Shown in pieces: positions 1-8,130 of a DNA stretch of 64,000 nt. The stretch is taken from positions 1 to 64,000 of the forward strand of contig NZ_MDCO01000012.1 of the NCBI RefSeq assembly GCF_001746205.1, written 5' to 3'. Positions within the stretch are counted from its first letter, which is position 1. Each line of letters opens with the position of its first letter. The position numbers were made by a program, and so were the translations under genes. The notes under the pieces were generated by a model, which did no database searches, was not told the DNA's origin, and saw only the letters and a program-made list of their open reading frames with translations. Origin of the DNA: Brachyspira hampsonii. GTDB taxonomy: Bacteria > Spirochaetota > Brachyspiria > Brachyspirales > Brachyspiraceae.

Positions 1-197
1 AATATGTATAGCAAAGTCATTTGCTATACATATTTAGCGAACAATTTTTATTAGCAATAATAAGAAAATAATAATTTTTGGATACTAGAAAGGTAAATAT
101 AAAAATTGTGAGCGTATAGCAAAGTCATTTGCTATACATATTTAGCGAACAATTTTTATTAGCAATAATAAGAAAATAATAATTTTTGGATACTAGA
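1..197. repeat. Tandem palindromic element, two copies
   Basis: A segment of about 84 bp (6-89) recurs 108 bp later (114-197). Each copy holds a perfect 10-bp inverted repeat, GTATAGCAAA/TTTGCTATAC, with a 4-nt loop (6-29 and 114-137). In the second copy an outer 9-bp inverted repeat, AAAAATTGT (101-109) and ACAATTTTT (149-157), encloses the inner stem, so the whole can fold as a two-tier hairpin. The first copy is cut by the window start. The repeat abuts a truncated Rpn gene tail. Related elements lie at 515-571 and, on the minus strand, at 62546-62760. Function unknown. Confidence 0.85.
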
Positions 198-198
198 G

Positions 199-429
199 TC
201 AGCGTATAATGAAAGAGATACTTTTCTTTACGGACAGGCTGCTATGCTTCAGTATGAGAGAGCAGAGGGAAAAAAGGAAGGTATAGAAATAGGATTTCAT
301 CAAGGTATTAAAGAAGGTATTAAAGAAAATCAATTATTAACAGCCAGAAATATGAAAAATAAGAACATGGAAGTTAATATTATCAGTGAATTAACTGGGT
401 TAAGTATAGAAGAAATAGAAAAGTTATAA
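199..429 (+). pseudogene. Truncated 3' end of an Rpn/PD-(D/E)XK transposase-like gene
   Basis: Only the tail of an Rpn-family (recombination-promoting nuclease / PDDEXK transposase-like) protein is left. The frame is open from about 199 through an ATG at 244 to the stop at 427-429. It encodes a segment like YNERDTFLYG, then Gly-Ile-Lys-Glu repeats, then the family ending with ITGLSIEEIE-type residues. The same ending is seen in the intact Rpn gene at 33071-33946 and in the chimera at 62766-63707. The nuclease domain (Asp and Glu-x-Gln motifs) is absent, and the homology starts right where the palindromic repeat ends, which suggests recombination at the repeat. A 61-residue peptide from 244 could be made, but a function is doubtful. 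Confidence 0.75.
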
Positions 430-575
430 TTAAAAAACTCTTAATATATAATAAAAGTTTACTCAGCAGATATTTTAGTAGAACAATTTTATTTATAGAT
501 AGAAGGAAAATATTAAAAATTGTGAGCGTACGACAAGTTTACTTGTTGTAGACTTTAGGCAAACAATTTTTATTT
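430..575. repeat. Diverged palindromic elements downstream of the Rpn fragment
   Basis: The stretch 515-571 has the same outer arms as the element at 101-157 (AAAAATTGT at 515-523, ACAATTTTT at 563-571) and the same GAGCGT next to the left arm. Its inner stem differs (ACGACAAGT at 530-538 with ACTTGTTGT at 541-549, one G-T pair). A weaker right-hand half (GAACAATTTT, 481-490) suggests a decayed further copy at about 430-495. It lies between the Rpn fragment and the flavodoxin-like gene and could also act as a 3' stem-loop. Confidence 0.7.
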
Positions 576-595
576 ATAATAAAAGGAATAATATT

Positions 596-1153
596 ATGTC
601 AAATAAGATTGCTGTACTTTATAAAAGTAAATATGGTACTACAAGAACTTATGCTAAATGGATAGCCGATAAAGTTCATGGGGATCTTTATAATATTGAT
701 AATGTAACATTTCAAAATTTAGATACTTATGATTTTATAGTGTTTGCCGGTGCTTTGTATGCCGGAAAACTTTCATCTGCTAAAGGTATAAAAAAATTCT
801 ATAGTAAATTAAAGGGCAGAAAAAATTTATATTGCGTGATAGTTGGACTTACTAATCCTGAAGATAAAGAAACTTATAATAATGCTGTTAATCAGAATTT
901 TAAGGCAGATGATAGAGAAAATATGAAATTTTATTTTTTAAGAGGAAGTTTAGATTTTGATAAGTTAAAAATTCACCATGCATTGATGATGTATATGCTT
1001 AAAAGAATAATATCTGCTAAAGCTATAAAAACTGAAGATGAAAAAGCATTATTAGAAAATTATGGTAAAAAAATAGACTTTCTTAATAAAACTTCAATTG
1101 AAGAAATAGTTTTGGATATAAAAAATAAGATTAAAGAACTTCAAAATAAGTAA
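596..1153 (+). CDS. Flavodoxin-domain protein
   Basis: A 185-residue flavodoxin-like protein, expected to bind FMN in the cytoplasm. Residues 6-20 (IAVLYKSKYGTTRTYA) match the phosphate-binding loop that starts flavodoxin folds, and residues 45-60 (DTYDFIVFAGALYAGK) match the second FMN-contact strand and loop. It resembles the short flavodoxin-domain proteins related to HemG-type protoporphyrinogen oxidase, but no haem genes lie nearby, so an electron-transfer role is only inferred. The start has AAGGA about 9 nt upstream. It stands alone between the left-edge repeats and the cheW promoter. Confidence 0.75.
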   Translation: MSNKIAVLYKSKYGTTRTYAKWIADKVHGDLYNIDNVTFQNLDTYDFIVFAGALYAGKLSSAKGIKKFYSKLKGRKNLYCVIVGLTNPEDKETYNNAVNQNFKADDRENMKFYFLRGSLDFDKLKIHHALMMYMLKRIISAKAIKTEDEKALLENYGKKIDFLNKTSIEEIVLDIKNKIKELQNK

Positions 1154-1332
1154 TATTTTAATGAACAAAAATATTATTTATTTTTATATTTTATGATATT
1201 AATGTTATAATAGATAATTACAATAACTAAATAATAATTCAGCTTTATATTATACTTTTATAAGAATTAATTAAATGTATTGTATTTTTATTAAATATAG
1301 TATAAAATGGATAAAAACAATAATAAAATTAC

Positions 1333-1360
1333 TTGACTTATGTACATTATATATTATAAT
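1333..1360 (+). promoter_or_regulatory. Promoter of the cheW operon
   Basis: TTGACT (1333-1338), a 16-bp spacer and TATAAT (1355-1360) form a good sigma-70-type promoter, 26 bp upstream of the cheW ATG. A strong ribosome-binding site, AAAGGAG, lies at 1375-1381. The 233 bp between the flavodoxin-like gene and cheW otherwise show only AT-rich sequence. Confidence 0.6.
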
Positions 1361-1386
1361 TCTTAATATGATTTAAAGGAGATAAC

Positions 1387-1866
1387 ATGAGCAGTGCCAT
1401 ATCAAATCAAATACTTGTATTTAAGATAAATAACGAATTATACGGAATAGATATATTAAAAGTTCAGGAAATATTAAATTTTATGCAGCCTTCTCCAATT
1501 CCAAACTGTCCTGATTATTTGAAAGGTATTATTAATTTGAGAGGTACTATAATTCTTGTTATAGATTTAAGAGCAAGATTCCATTTTGATGAACCTATGA
1601 ATCCTGAAAACTGCGTAATTGTAGTTGTAGCAATAGGTGATAAAAAATATGGTTTGGTTGTTGACTCTGTATCAGATGTTCTTACTATAAATAGCGAAAA
1701 TATTCAAGAAGATATAGATATGCATGTGGGAATAGACAGCAGATATATAATGGGTTTGGTTAAAGCTAATGAGCAGATGATTATCTTAGTTGATATAGAT
1801 AAAGTTTTTGTTAAAGATGAGCTTGATGATTTAACTAATACTGTTAATAATTCTATAGTAAAGTAA
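1387..1866 (+). CDS. cheW: Chemotaxis coupling protein CheW
   Basis: A 159-residue CheW-family protein, the adaptor that links chemoreceptor arrays to the histidine kinase CheA. It is essentially one CheW domain: residues 8-30 hold the first strands (ILVFKINNELYGIDILKV) and residues 33-62 the conserved NFMQPSPIPNCPDYLKGIINLRG region. The length is typical of a free-standing CheW. It has its own promoter and strong ribosome-binding site and is followed 12 bp later by rbfA, so it opens a mixed operon with translation and RNA-processing genes rather than other che genes. A chemoreceptor lies at 27912-29738, unlinked. Confidence 0.93.
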   Translation: MSSAISNQILVFKINNELYGIDILKVQEILNFMQPSPIPNCPDYLKGIINLRGTIILVIDLRARFHFDEPMNPENCVIVVVAIGDKKYGLVVDSVSDVLTINSENIQEDIDMHVGIDSRYIMGLVKANEQMIILVDIDKVFVKDELDDLTNTVNNSIVK

Positions 1867-1878
1867 GCAAATATTAAT

Positions 1879-2235
1879 ATGTCCTCACATAGAATACTTA
1901 GAGTAAATGAAAATATCAAACAGACTCTCTCTATGATTATAATGAGGGAGATAGAAGATCCTAGAATAAAGAATAATCTTGTTACTATTACAAGAGTGGA
2001 TACTGCAAAAGATTTAAAGAATGCTAAAGTATATTTTGTATGCTTGCATGAGGATAAGCAAAAAGAGGTTCTTAACGGACTTAATAGTGCTAAAGGAGTT
2101 ATATTTTCTTATCTCAAAAAACAGCTTACTATTAGATATGTACCAAATTTGACATTTCATTATGATAAAAATTTAATAGAAACAAATAAAGTATTAACTG
2201 ATATAAAAAATTTGGATATACCAGAAGAAAATTAA
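1879..2235 (+). CDS. rbfA: Ribosome-binding factor A
   Basis: A 118-residue RbfA, a KH-like protein that binds the 30S subunit during late 16S rRNA maturation and cold adaptation. The start (SSHRILRVNENIKQTLS) and the following DPRIKNNLVTITRVDTAKDLKNAKVY region are characteristic of the family, and the length is normal. It lies 12 bp after cheW and 6 bp before nrnA. The rbfA-nrnA order is conserved in many bacteria, which supports both names. Probably co-transcribed from the promoter at 1333-1360. Confidence 0.93.
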   Translation: MSSHRILRVNENIKQTLSMIIMREIEDPRIKNNLVTITRVDTAKDLKNAKVYFVCLHEDKQKEVLNGLNSAKGVIFSYLKKQLTIRYVPNLTFHYDKNLIETNKVLTDIKNLDIPEEN

Positions 2236-2241
2236 TCTTAT

Positions 2242-3237
2242 ATGGAAAATAATAATTTAACTGTATCAAAAAAAGAAATAATAGAGAGGCTTTCAAAGGC
2301 TGATAATGTTACTATTACAGGACATAGAAATCCGGATTGCGATTGTATATGTTCGGGGCTTGCTTTATCTTTAATTCTCAAAAATATCTTTAATAAGAAT
2401 GCTTATGTTGTAAACACTGATAAAATGCAAAGAGATTTGCATAATGTAATGTTTGTTGATAAAGTAATTTTTGAGGTAAATGAAGAGACTTTGCCTAAAA
2501 AAGATGTCTTGGTTGTTCTTGATTCAGGGGATATAGATAGAATAGGGTGGATTTCTAATATATTAAATGAATATAATGAAGTAATATTTATAGATCATCA
2601 TAAAGTTAGAAATATCAATGGCGTTACTATGTTTTATGATGATATCACTGCAGGTGCTACTTGCGAGATAATAGTTGATATATTTCAGGATTATCTAGAT
2701 AAATTTGACAGTTCAATATCAACATTACTTTACTGCGGTATTTGTACTGATACAGGAAGTTTTATATTCAGCAATACAACAGAGAGAACTTTACTTTATG
2801 GTTCTAAATTAATGAAAGTAGGAATTATACAGGAAAATCTTGGTAATGTTGTGAGAAAGAGATATACTAAAAATGATGTTGCAGCTTTAATGGAAATATA
2901 CAGAAGAATGGTAATAGACTATGACAGAAAAATAGGCTATATATGTTTGGAAGATAATATTTGCGGTACTAGTATAAAAGAGCTTGCGGTCAGTGCTTCT
3001 GATACACTTATTCAGATGGACGATGTTCTTATAGGTTTTATTATTCATGAAAATGAAGATAATTTTAGGGTAAGTATAAGAAGCAGATGCTCTAAAAATA
3101 TTAGAGAAGTTGCTGAGAGTTTCGGCGGCGGAGGACATCCTAAGGCATCTGGTTTTTCTGTGTCAAAAAAAGATTATACTAAAGAAAATTTAATAAAAGA
3201 AATAAATACTAAATTAATTGATTTATTGGCTTCATAA
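2242..3237 (+). CDS. nrnA: DHH-family phosphoesterase NrnA (nanoRNase/pAp phosphatase)
   Basis: A 331-residue DHH/DHHA1 phosphoesterase. NrnA enzymes degrade very short oligoribonucleotides and dephosphorylate 3'-phosphoadenosine 5'-phosphate using manganese. Visible motifs: the N-terminal metal site HRNPDCD near residue 28, the central Asp-Ser-Gly (LVVLDSGD) near residue 90, the DHH motif (FIDHHK) near residue 119, and the DHHA1 glycine loop GGGGHPKASGF near residue 300. The first motif has Cys where Gly or Ala is more usual (PDCDCICS), but the aspartates remain. Position right after rbfA fits the usual neighbourhood. Confidence 0.9.
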   Translation: MENNNLTVSKKEIIERLSKADNVTITGHRNPDCDCICSGLALSLILKNIFNKNAYVVNTDKMQRDLHNVMFVDKVIFEVNEETLPKKDVLVVLDSGDIDRIGWISNILNEYNEVIFIDHHKVRNINGVTMFYDDITAGATCEIIVDIFQDYLDKFDSSISTLLYCGICTDTGSFIFSNTTERTLLYGSKLMKVGIIQENLGNVVRKRYTKNDVAALMEIYRRMVIDYDRKIGYICLEDNICGTSIKELAVSASDTLIQMDDVLIGFIIHENEDNFRVSIRSRCSKNIREVAESFGGGGHPKASGFSVSKKDYTKENLIKEINTKLIDLLAS

Positions 3238-3273
3238 TTTCTTGAAATCTCAAATAAGTATAAGAAAAAATTC

Positions 3274-3765
3274 ATGATAAAAGATAATATTATTATATAC
3301 ACAGATGGCGGATGCAGAGGAAATCCAGGACTTGGTGCTTGGGCTGCAATACTTATAAGTGAAAAGCATAATCTTCGCCTTGAGATTGGTGAAAGCGAGG
3401 ATAATACTACAAATAATAGAATGGAAATGAAAGCGGCTATTAAGGCACTTGAAAGGCTTAAGCATTCTCATAACATTAAACTTCACAGCGATAGTGCATA
3501 TTTAGTTAATGGTATGACCAAATGGATATATTCTTGGCAGAAAAATAATTGGATAAAAAGTGATAAGAAGCCTGTTGAAAATAAAGAGTATTGGCTTAAA
3601 TTGATTGAATTATCAAGTAAACATAATATAGAGTTTATAAAAGTAAAAGGTCATTCAAATAATAAAGAAAATAATCGTGCAGATGAAATAGTTAATATTC
3701 TTATGGACGAGCATATTGAGGGCGGTAAAACAGCTTCCTTTAATGAAAAAACTCAGTATTGTTAA
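3274..3765 (+). CDS. rnhA: Ribonuclease HI
   Basis: A 163-residue RNase H1 that cuts the RNA strand of RNA-DNA hybrids. The four catalytic carboxylates are visible: Asp in YTDGGCRGNPG (near residue 10), Glu in NRMEMKAA (near 51), Asp in HSDSAYLVNG (near 73) and Asp in NNRADE (near 136). The substrate-binding Trp/Lys region (WIYSWQKNNW, then KGHSNN) is also present. Length is standard, with no N-terminal hybrid-binding domain. It follows nrnA by 36 bp and probably closes the cheW-rbfA-nrnA-rnhA operon. Confidence 0.93.
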   Translation: MIKDNIIIYTDGGCRGNPGLGAWAAILISEKHNLRLEIGESEDNTTNNRMEMKAAIKALERLKHSHNIKLHSDSAYLVNGMTKWIYSWQKNNWIKSDKKPVENKEYWLKLIELSSKHNIEFIKVKGHSNNKENNRADEIVNILMDEHIEGGKTASFNEKTQYC

Positions 3766-3772
3766 TTTCTTA

Positions 3773-3800
3773 TTGACATAATTAAAATAAAATATATAAT
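3773..3800 (+). promoter_or_regulatory. Consensus promoter of the phase-variable regulator
   Basis: TTGACA (3773-3778), a 16-bp spacer and TATAAT (3795-3800) match the sigma-70 consensus at every position. A second TATAAT sits at 3805-3810. The ATG at 3833 follows closely with no clear Shine-Dalgarno sequence, so the leader is short. A promoter this strong suggests that control is exercised mainly by the repeat tract inside the gene. Confidence 0.65.
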
Positions 3801-3832
3801 CTGTTATAATTATATTATTATCATTTTTAGCT

Positions 3833-5053
3833 ATGTACACAAGACACAAGACACAAGACACAAGACACAAGACACAAGACACAAGACACAAGACACAAGA
3901 CACAAGACACAAGACAATAAAATATCCTAAATCATCTATAATATTCAAAAATAATAAAAAACCAGAAAACTATTTTTATATAATCATCAAAGGTAAAACA
4001 ATATCTTATAATAATTTTATAAAAGACTCTAATTTTTTTAGTAAAAGTGGCGATATTATAGGCTTAATATCATCTATAACAAATGAACCATATTTTTCTT
4101 CAATAGAAGCTATAGAAGACTGTGAGCTTTTAGAGATAAAAATAGAAAATATAAAGAATATTCATAATAAAAATATTATTAAAAGAATATCCAATTATTT
4201 ATTGTTTACTCTTGAGGTATGGCTTAGTAAATATTATAATATTTTAATTAATAACAAAATAGATTTGTATAATAAAGAAGATACACTGCTAATGGCTGAA
4301 ATATACAAAAATAATGGCTTTGAAGATGCCTGCTATAAACTTTGTATTTCTCATATAAATACATTTAAACATTGTGAAAATTGTGATAATGTAATAGAGT
4401 TCTTAAAGAATTTGAAACCGGCTGATGAACCTATAAAAGTTGATAAAAATATATATAAATTTTCAAAAGGCTATTGTTTGTACACTGAACTTGATATTAT
4501 TAATAATATTTACTTTATAAAATCTGGAAAAATTGGAATATATAATATAATTAATTCAAAACAGACAGCAGGAGTTATATATAAAAGCAATCATATTTTA
4601 AACTTTGTAAATCCTAGATTGGAATATAAGCCATTATTTATAACTGCAATAGTGCTTGAAGAGTCTGTAATAGAAATATTAACATATAATGATTTTATAA
4701 AAAAGTTATATACTAATATTGATTTAAGATTAGATTATATAAAAATGAATTCTTTAAAAATTATAACTACAATATTAAAAATAAAAGCCTTAAATAAAAA
4801 AAATATAAAAGAAAAAATTATTATTTTGATATATTCTATATTAAAAATAGAAACATTATTTAATGATGATATAAAAATAAAATTATTATATTCTCTGGAA
4901 GACATAAAAAATATGCTGAATTTACAAATATCTAATGATGAAATATATTTACTTCTTAAAGATATAAATCATATTGAAATTAATTTATTTAATAATATAG
5001 TAATTAAAAATACTAAAAGTTATTTTGATGAATATAAGTATTATACAATATAA
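3833..5053 (+). CDS. Cyclic-nucleotide-binding-like regulator with phase-variable start
   Basis: A 406-residue soluble protein that appears to contain two degenerate Crp/CNB-type beta-roll domains: about residues 38-105 (ENYFYIIIKGKTISYNN ... DIIGLISS) and about 205-290 (NNIYFIKSGKIGIYN onward). The C-terminal 60 residues could be a weak winged helix (LYSLEDIKNMLNLQ), so a transcription-factor role is inferred. Residues 2-28 are repeats of Thr-Arg-His-Lys-Thr-Gln-Asp encoded by a 7-bp tandem repeat directly after the ATG. In the given sequence the frame is ON. A change of one or two repeat units would place a stop within a few codons after the tract. It is followed by the permease pair, which has its own promoter. 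Confidence 0.7.
   Translation: MYTRHKTQDTRHKTQDTRHKTQDTRHKTIKYPKSSIIFKNNKKPENYFYIIIKGKTISYNNFIKDSNFFSKSGDIIGLISSITNEPYFSSIEAIEDCELLEIKIENIKNIHNKNIIKRISNYLLFTLEVWLSKYYNILINNKIDLYNKEDTLLMAEIYKNNGFEDACYKLCISHINTFKHCENCDNVIEFLKNLKPADEPIKVDKNIYKFSKGYCLYTELDIINNIYFIKSGKIGIYNIINSKQTAGVIYKSNHILNFVNPRLEYKPLFITAIVLEESVIEILTYNDFIKKLYTNIDLRLDYIKMNSLKIITTILKIKALNKKNIKEKIIILIYSILKIETLFNDDIKIKLLYSLEDIKNMLNLQISNDEIYLLLKDINHIEINLFNNIVIKNTKSYFDEYKYYTI
3837..3916 (+). repeat. Heptanucleotide tandem repeat (AAGACAC), about 11.4 copies
   Basis: Ten perfect AAGACAC units run from 3841 to 3910, with partial units on both sides (3837-3840 and 3911-3916). Since 7 is not a multiple of 3, each unit gained or lost shifts the frame of the gene starting at 3833. 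All three frames through the tract encode the same seven residues in rotated order, so the tract itself has no stops. Just past it the two other frames meet TAA almost at once (at 3917-3919, and at 3927-3929). This is the classic layout of slipped-strand phase variation. Confidence 0.93.
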
Positions 5054-5115
5054 ATACTATCTCATTATTTAACTATTTTTCTAAAAATTAACATAATTAA
5101 ATTAACATAATAATC

Positions 5116-5144
5116 TTTACAATTTTTATTATTTTTAGTATAAT
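5116..5144 (+). promoter_or_regulatory. Promoter of the permease operon
   Basis: TTTACA (5116-5121), a 17-bp spacer and TATAAT (5139-5144), preceded by TTTTTAG, lie just upstream of the permease gene at 5164. AAAGGA at 5150-5155 serves as ribosome-binding site. The TTTTAGTATAAT form recurs upstream of 33071. Confidence 0.6.
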
Positions 5145-5163
5145 GCTTTGAAAGGATTGTATT

Positions 5164-6204
5164 ATGTTTACTTATTTTGTTATTAAAAGAATTTTAAAAG
5201 GCATAATCATGTTTATAATACTTATGTTTATGTCTTCTGCTATATTTAATACTGTAAGCGAGAAAACTCTCAAGGCACAGATTGAAGAAAATATTAATGC
5301 TGAAGTGAGAGGGCTTAGCAATATGCGTACTGAAGATGTTGAGAATTTCATTAAAGAGAGAAGGGCATATTATTATGATATATATTGGCTTAATAGAAGT
5401 ATAGGAGAGAGAATATTTATAAGAGGTATTAATACAATAACTTTTCAATTTGGGAAATCTTCTATTATGATGGATTCAAACGGAAACAGAGATGTTATAA
5501 AAATAATAGGAGAGGCACTTCCTCGTTCTATAATACTTTTTACAACAGCATCAGTTATACAGATGATAATAGGACTTATAATAGGACTTATAAAGGCAAG
5601 AAAAGCTGGAGGACTATTTGACAGAACTACAAGTGTTATAACTATGATAGTTTACGGTATGCCTACTTGGTGGCTTTCTATGATACTTATAATGGTATTT
5701 GTTTATAAGTTTAATTTATTTCCTTCAGGAGGAGTACATTCAATACCTGTTCCTACTGGTATAATGTATTATTTAGATATGTTATGGCATATGTCTTTGC
5801 CTTTGATTACATTAACATTGATAGGTTTTTGGGGGCTTTCATTTGTAGTAAGAAACATAGTATTATCTACTTTGCAGGAAGATTATATAATGGCAGCAAG
5901 AGCAAGAGGAATATCAGAAAAGTCAGTTTTACTCGGGCATACTTTAAGAAGCTCAGCTCCTCCAATAGTTACTATAACATTATTAGGCCTTCTTGGTTCT
6001 ATAGCAGGTTCTATTATATTTGAGGGCATATTTTCTTGGCCGGGTCTTGGTAATCTTTATTGGATATCAGTTCAGCAAAATGATATACCTGTTTTAATGG
6101 GGAATTTGGCTATAACTACAGCACTTTATCAATTCGGACTTGTGGTTCTTGACATATCTTACGGATTTTTAGATCCTAGAATAAAAGTAGGAGGCAGGTT
6201 ATAA
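5164..6204 (+). CDS. OppB/DppB-type ABC transporter permease
   Basis: A 346-residue inner-membrane permease of the peptide/nickel ABC transporter family (BPD_transp_1). It has an N-terminal membrane segment (about 8-30), an extracytoplasmic stretch (about 31-115), then five hydrophobic segments. The cytoplasmic EAA-type loop that contacts the ATPase is visible (EDYIMAARARGISEKSVL, near residue 239), followed by the usual FSWPGLGNLY near the end. It overlaps the next permease gene by one base (TAATG). No substrate-binding protein or ATPase gene is present in this window, so the substrate cannot be named; oligopeptides are most common for the family. Confidence 0.88.
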   Translation: MFTYFVIKRILKGIIMFIILMFMSSAIFNTVSEKTLKAQIEENINAEVRGLSNMRTEDVENFIKERRAYYYDIYWLNRSIGERIFIRGINTITFQFGKSSIMMDSNGNRDVIKIIGEALPRSIILFTTASVIQMIIGLIIGLIKARKAGGLFDRTTSVITMIVYGMPTWWLSMILIMVFVYKFNLFPSGGVHSIPVPTGIMYYLDMLWHMSLPLITLTLIGFWGLSFVVRNIVLSTLQEDYIMAARARGISEKSVLLGHTLRSSAPPIVTITLLGLLGSIAGSIIFEGIFSWPGLGNLYWISVQQNDIPVLMGNLAITTALYQFGLVVLDISYGFLDPRIKVGGRL

Positions 6205-7607
6205 TGAAAAATAGTATAAATAAAAAACTTGCTCCATTAATAGAATTTTTTGAAGAGTTTAAAAAAGATAAAACAGGAGTTGTGGGTTTATGCATACTTG
6301 TTTTAGCTATTATGGTATCATTGCTTGAGCCTTTGCTTTTAACTTATAAAGAAGCTCCTAAACGCTGGAGAGATATCACATATTGGCAGGATAATCCGGC
6401 TTCAGCAGCTCCAGAGTGGCTTAATTTTTTTCAAAAAGAAAAGTCAGCTATTACAACTGATATAAAGCCTATAAGTGTTGAAACTAATTATATAGACGGA
6501 GAATTAAATTATAAAGCAGTATTTGAGTACGATTATAAATTTGATAAATCTCCGGTTGATTTAATTTTTCATGCCAATGTTAATGGTTCTACAGGATTAA
6601 TTTGGAATGTTACAAGACCAGATGGGGAGATAATTACATTATCAGATAGTTTACATAATATAAGCGGAGATTTAAGAATATCATCATTCAATGATTCAAA
6701 AAATAGAATATTCAGGTTTTACAGAGATTCTGTACCTAGAATGCTCGCAAGACAGATTGATACCATAACAACAAATCCTATGAAAATACTTTTTAACACT
6801 AAAAAAGATGATATGGCAAAGAATTTTCAGGCATTGAAAGGTATTTATAAATTTGAAGTGAGCGGTAAATTTGCAGGAGATAATTCTAGTTTTGAAGATC
6901 CTTACATTGTATTAGTAGGTTCTATGTCCGGTATAATGGGTACGGATAATATGAAAAGAGATATATTTTCAGGTTTAGTATCCGGACTTAAATGGGCTTT
7001 ATTTATAGGTATAGCTACTAGTTTTATATCGGTTATAATTGGCGTAATGTATGGAATAATATCAGCGTATTTCGGAGGATTTGTTGATAATGCTATGCAG
7101 TTTATTTATCAGATATTTATAGGAATACCTGTTCTTCCTGTGATGATAGTTATAAGTGCAATATTCAAGCCTAGTATATGGACTATGATAACGATGATGA
7201 TATTTTTTTCTTGGACGGGTTCAGTTATGACGGTTCGTTCTATGGCTATGCAGCTGAAAGAAGAAACCTATATTGAGGCGGCACGAACTATTGGTGCTAG
7301 TCATTTCAGAATAATATTCAATCATTTAGCTCCATTGCTTTTGCCTTTTTCATTTGCCTCTATGGCTTTGGCTGTACCTTCTGCTATAGTGTATGAATCT
7401 TCTTTATCATTGCTTGGACTTGGTGATGCTTCAATAGTTACTTGGGGACAGATTTTGCATGATGCTATGAAAGGTTCTGCGGTTCTTTCTGGGCTTTGGT
7501 GGTGGATAATACCGCCAGGAATTTTAATTGCAATTTTGGGTATGTCATTTGCATTTTTGGGATTTGCTCTTGATAAAATACTTCACCCTAAACTTAGAAG
7601 CAGATAA
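6204..7607 (+). CDS. OppC/DppC-type ABC transporter permease with large periplasmic insert
   Basis: A 467-residue partner permease, much longer than the usual 280-320 residues. After the first membrane segment (about 24-47) comes a roughly 200-residue hydrophilic region (about 50-250) before the remaining five membrane segments. The EAA loop (EETYIEAARTIGASHFRII) is intact. The long insert probably folds outside the membrane and may contact the binding protein; this architecture occurs in some spirochaete and Thermotogales peptide transporters. Translation is coupled to the upstream gene by the one-base overlap. Confidence 0.87.
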   Translation: MKNSINKKLAPLIEFFEEFKKDKTGVVGLCILVLAIMVSLLEPLLLTYKEAPKRWRDITYWQDNPASAAPEWLNFFQKEKSAITTDIKPISVETNYIDGELNYKAVFEYDYKFDKSPVDLIFHANVNGSTGLIWNVTRPDGEIITLSDSLHNISGDLRISSFNDSKNRIFRFYRDSVPRMLARQIDTITTNPMKILFNTKKDDMAKNFQALKGIYKFEVSGKFAGDNSSFEDPYIVLVGSMSGIMGTDNMKRDIFSGLVSGLKWALFIGIATSFISVIIGVMYGIISAYFGGFVDNAMQFIYQIFIGIPVLPVMIVISAIFKPSIWTMITMMIFFSWTGSVMTVRSMAMQLKEETYIEAARTIGASHFRIIFNHLAPLLLPFSFASMALAVPSAIVYESSLSLLGLGDASIVTWGQILHDAMKGSAVLSGLWWWIIPPGILIAILGMSFAFLGFALDKILHPKLRSR

Positions 7608-7671
7608 TTGATTTTTTATTGAATATGATTTAATCTTTATTATATTATTAATTTTTAGTATAAGGATAGTT

Positions 7672-8130
7672 ATGCATATTATAAAGTATTCATTTTTAAT
7701 TTTATTTATTACAATGTTGTTTATATCATGCTCTGATAATAAAAAATATGATATTGTACCTATAGACTCTACGAAATCTTTTGCGGTTTTAGGTTATTGT
7801 GTTCCTGCTCCTGAACATGCTATGAATGTTAAATATGCTATTGTTAATAAAAATATTGCTGAGTCCAATTTTGATTATAAAAATATAAACTATTATTACA
7901 GAGCTTCAAAACAATTAAATGATTTACTTTCATTTTTTAATAATCTTAAAGAAGAAAGAAAAAATATTGATGAAGAAACAAATATAGAAATAACAATACA
8001 AACAAATGATAAAAAAGAGTATATAGCATATTGGAATGTTAATGGAATATATTATTCTTTGTATAGTGATGAAGAAGTAGGTATTGATGATTTAGCTTTA
8101 ATATTAATGAGAAATAAGGCTTTAAATTAG
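7672..8130 (+). CDS. Small lipoprotein of unknown function
   Basis: A 152-residue protein with a clear lipoprotein signal: MHIIKYSFLILFITMLFISC, with Cys20 as the expected lipidation site. The mature part is hydrophilic and mixed alpha/beta, with no motif I recognise. It starts 64 bp after the permease pair on the same strand and could be read through from it. Its stop overlaps by 9 bp the end of a convergent gene on the minus strand (8122-8802). Confidence 0.65.
   Translation: MHIIKYSFLILFITMLFISCSDNKKYDIVPIDSTKSFAVLGYCVPAPEHAMNVKYAIVNKNIAESNFDYKNINYYYRASKQLNDLLSFFNNLKEERKNIDEETNIEITIQTNDKKEYIAYWNVNGIYYSLYSDEEVGIDDLALILMRNKALN

Noticed and set aside
3837-3916. CRISPR-like array
   Set aside because: The repeat unit is 7 bp with no spacers; it is a simple tandem repeat.
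3655-3948. Minus-strand frame of 97 codons with Leu-Val-Ser-Cys repeats over the heptanucleotide tract
   Set aside because: It is only the antisense reading of the 7-bp repeat and of the rnhA end; it has no promoter or ribosome-binding site and no recognisable content.
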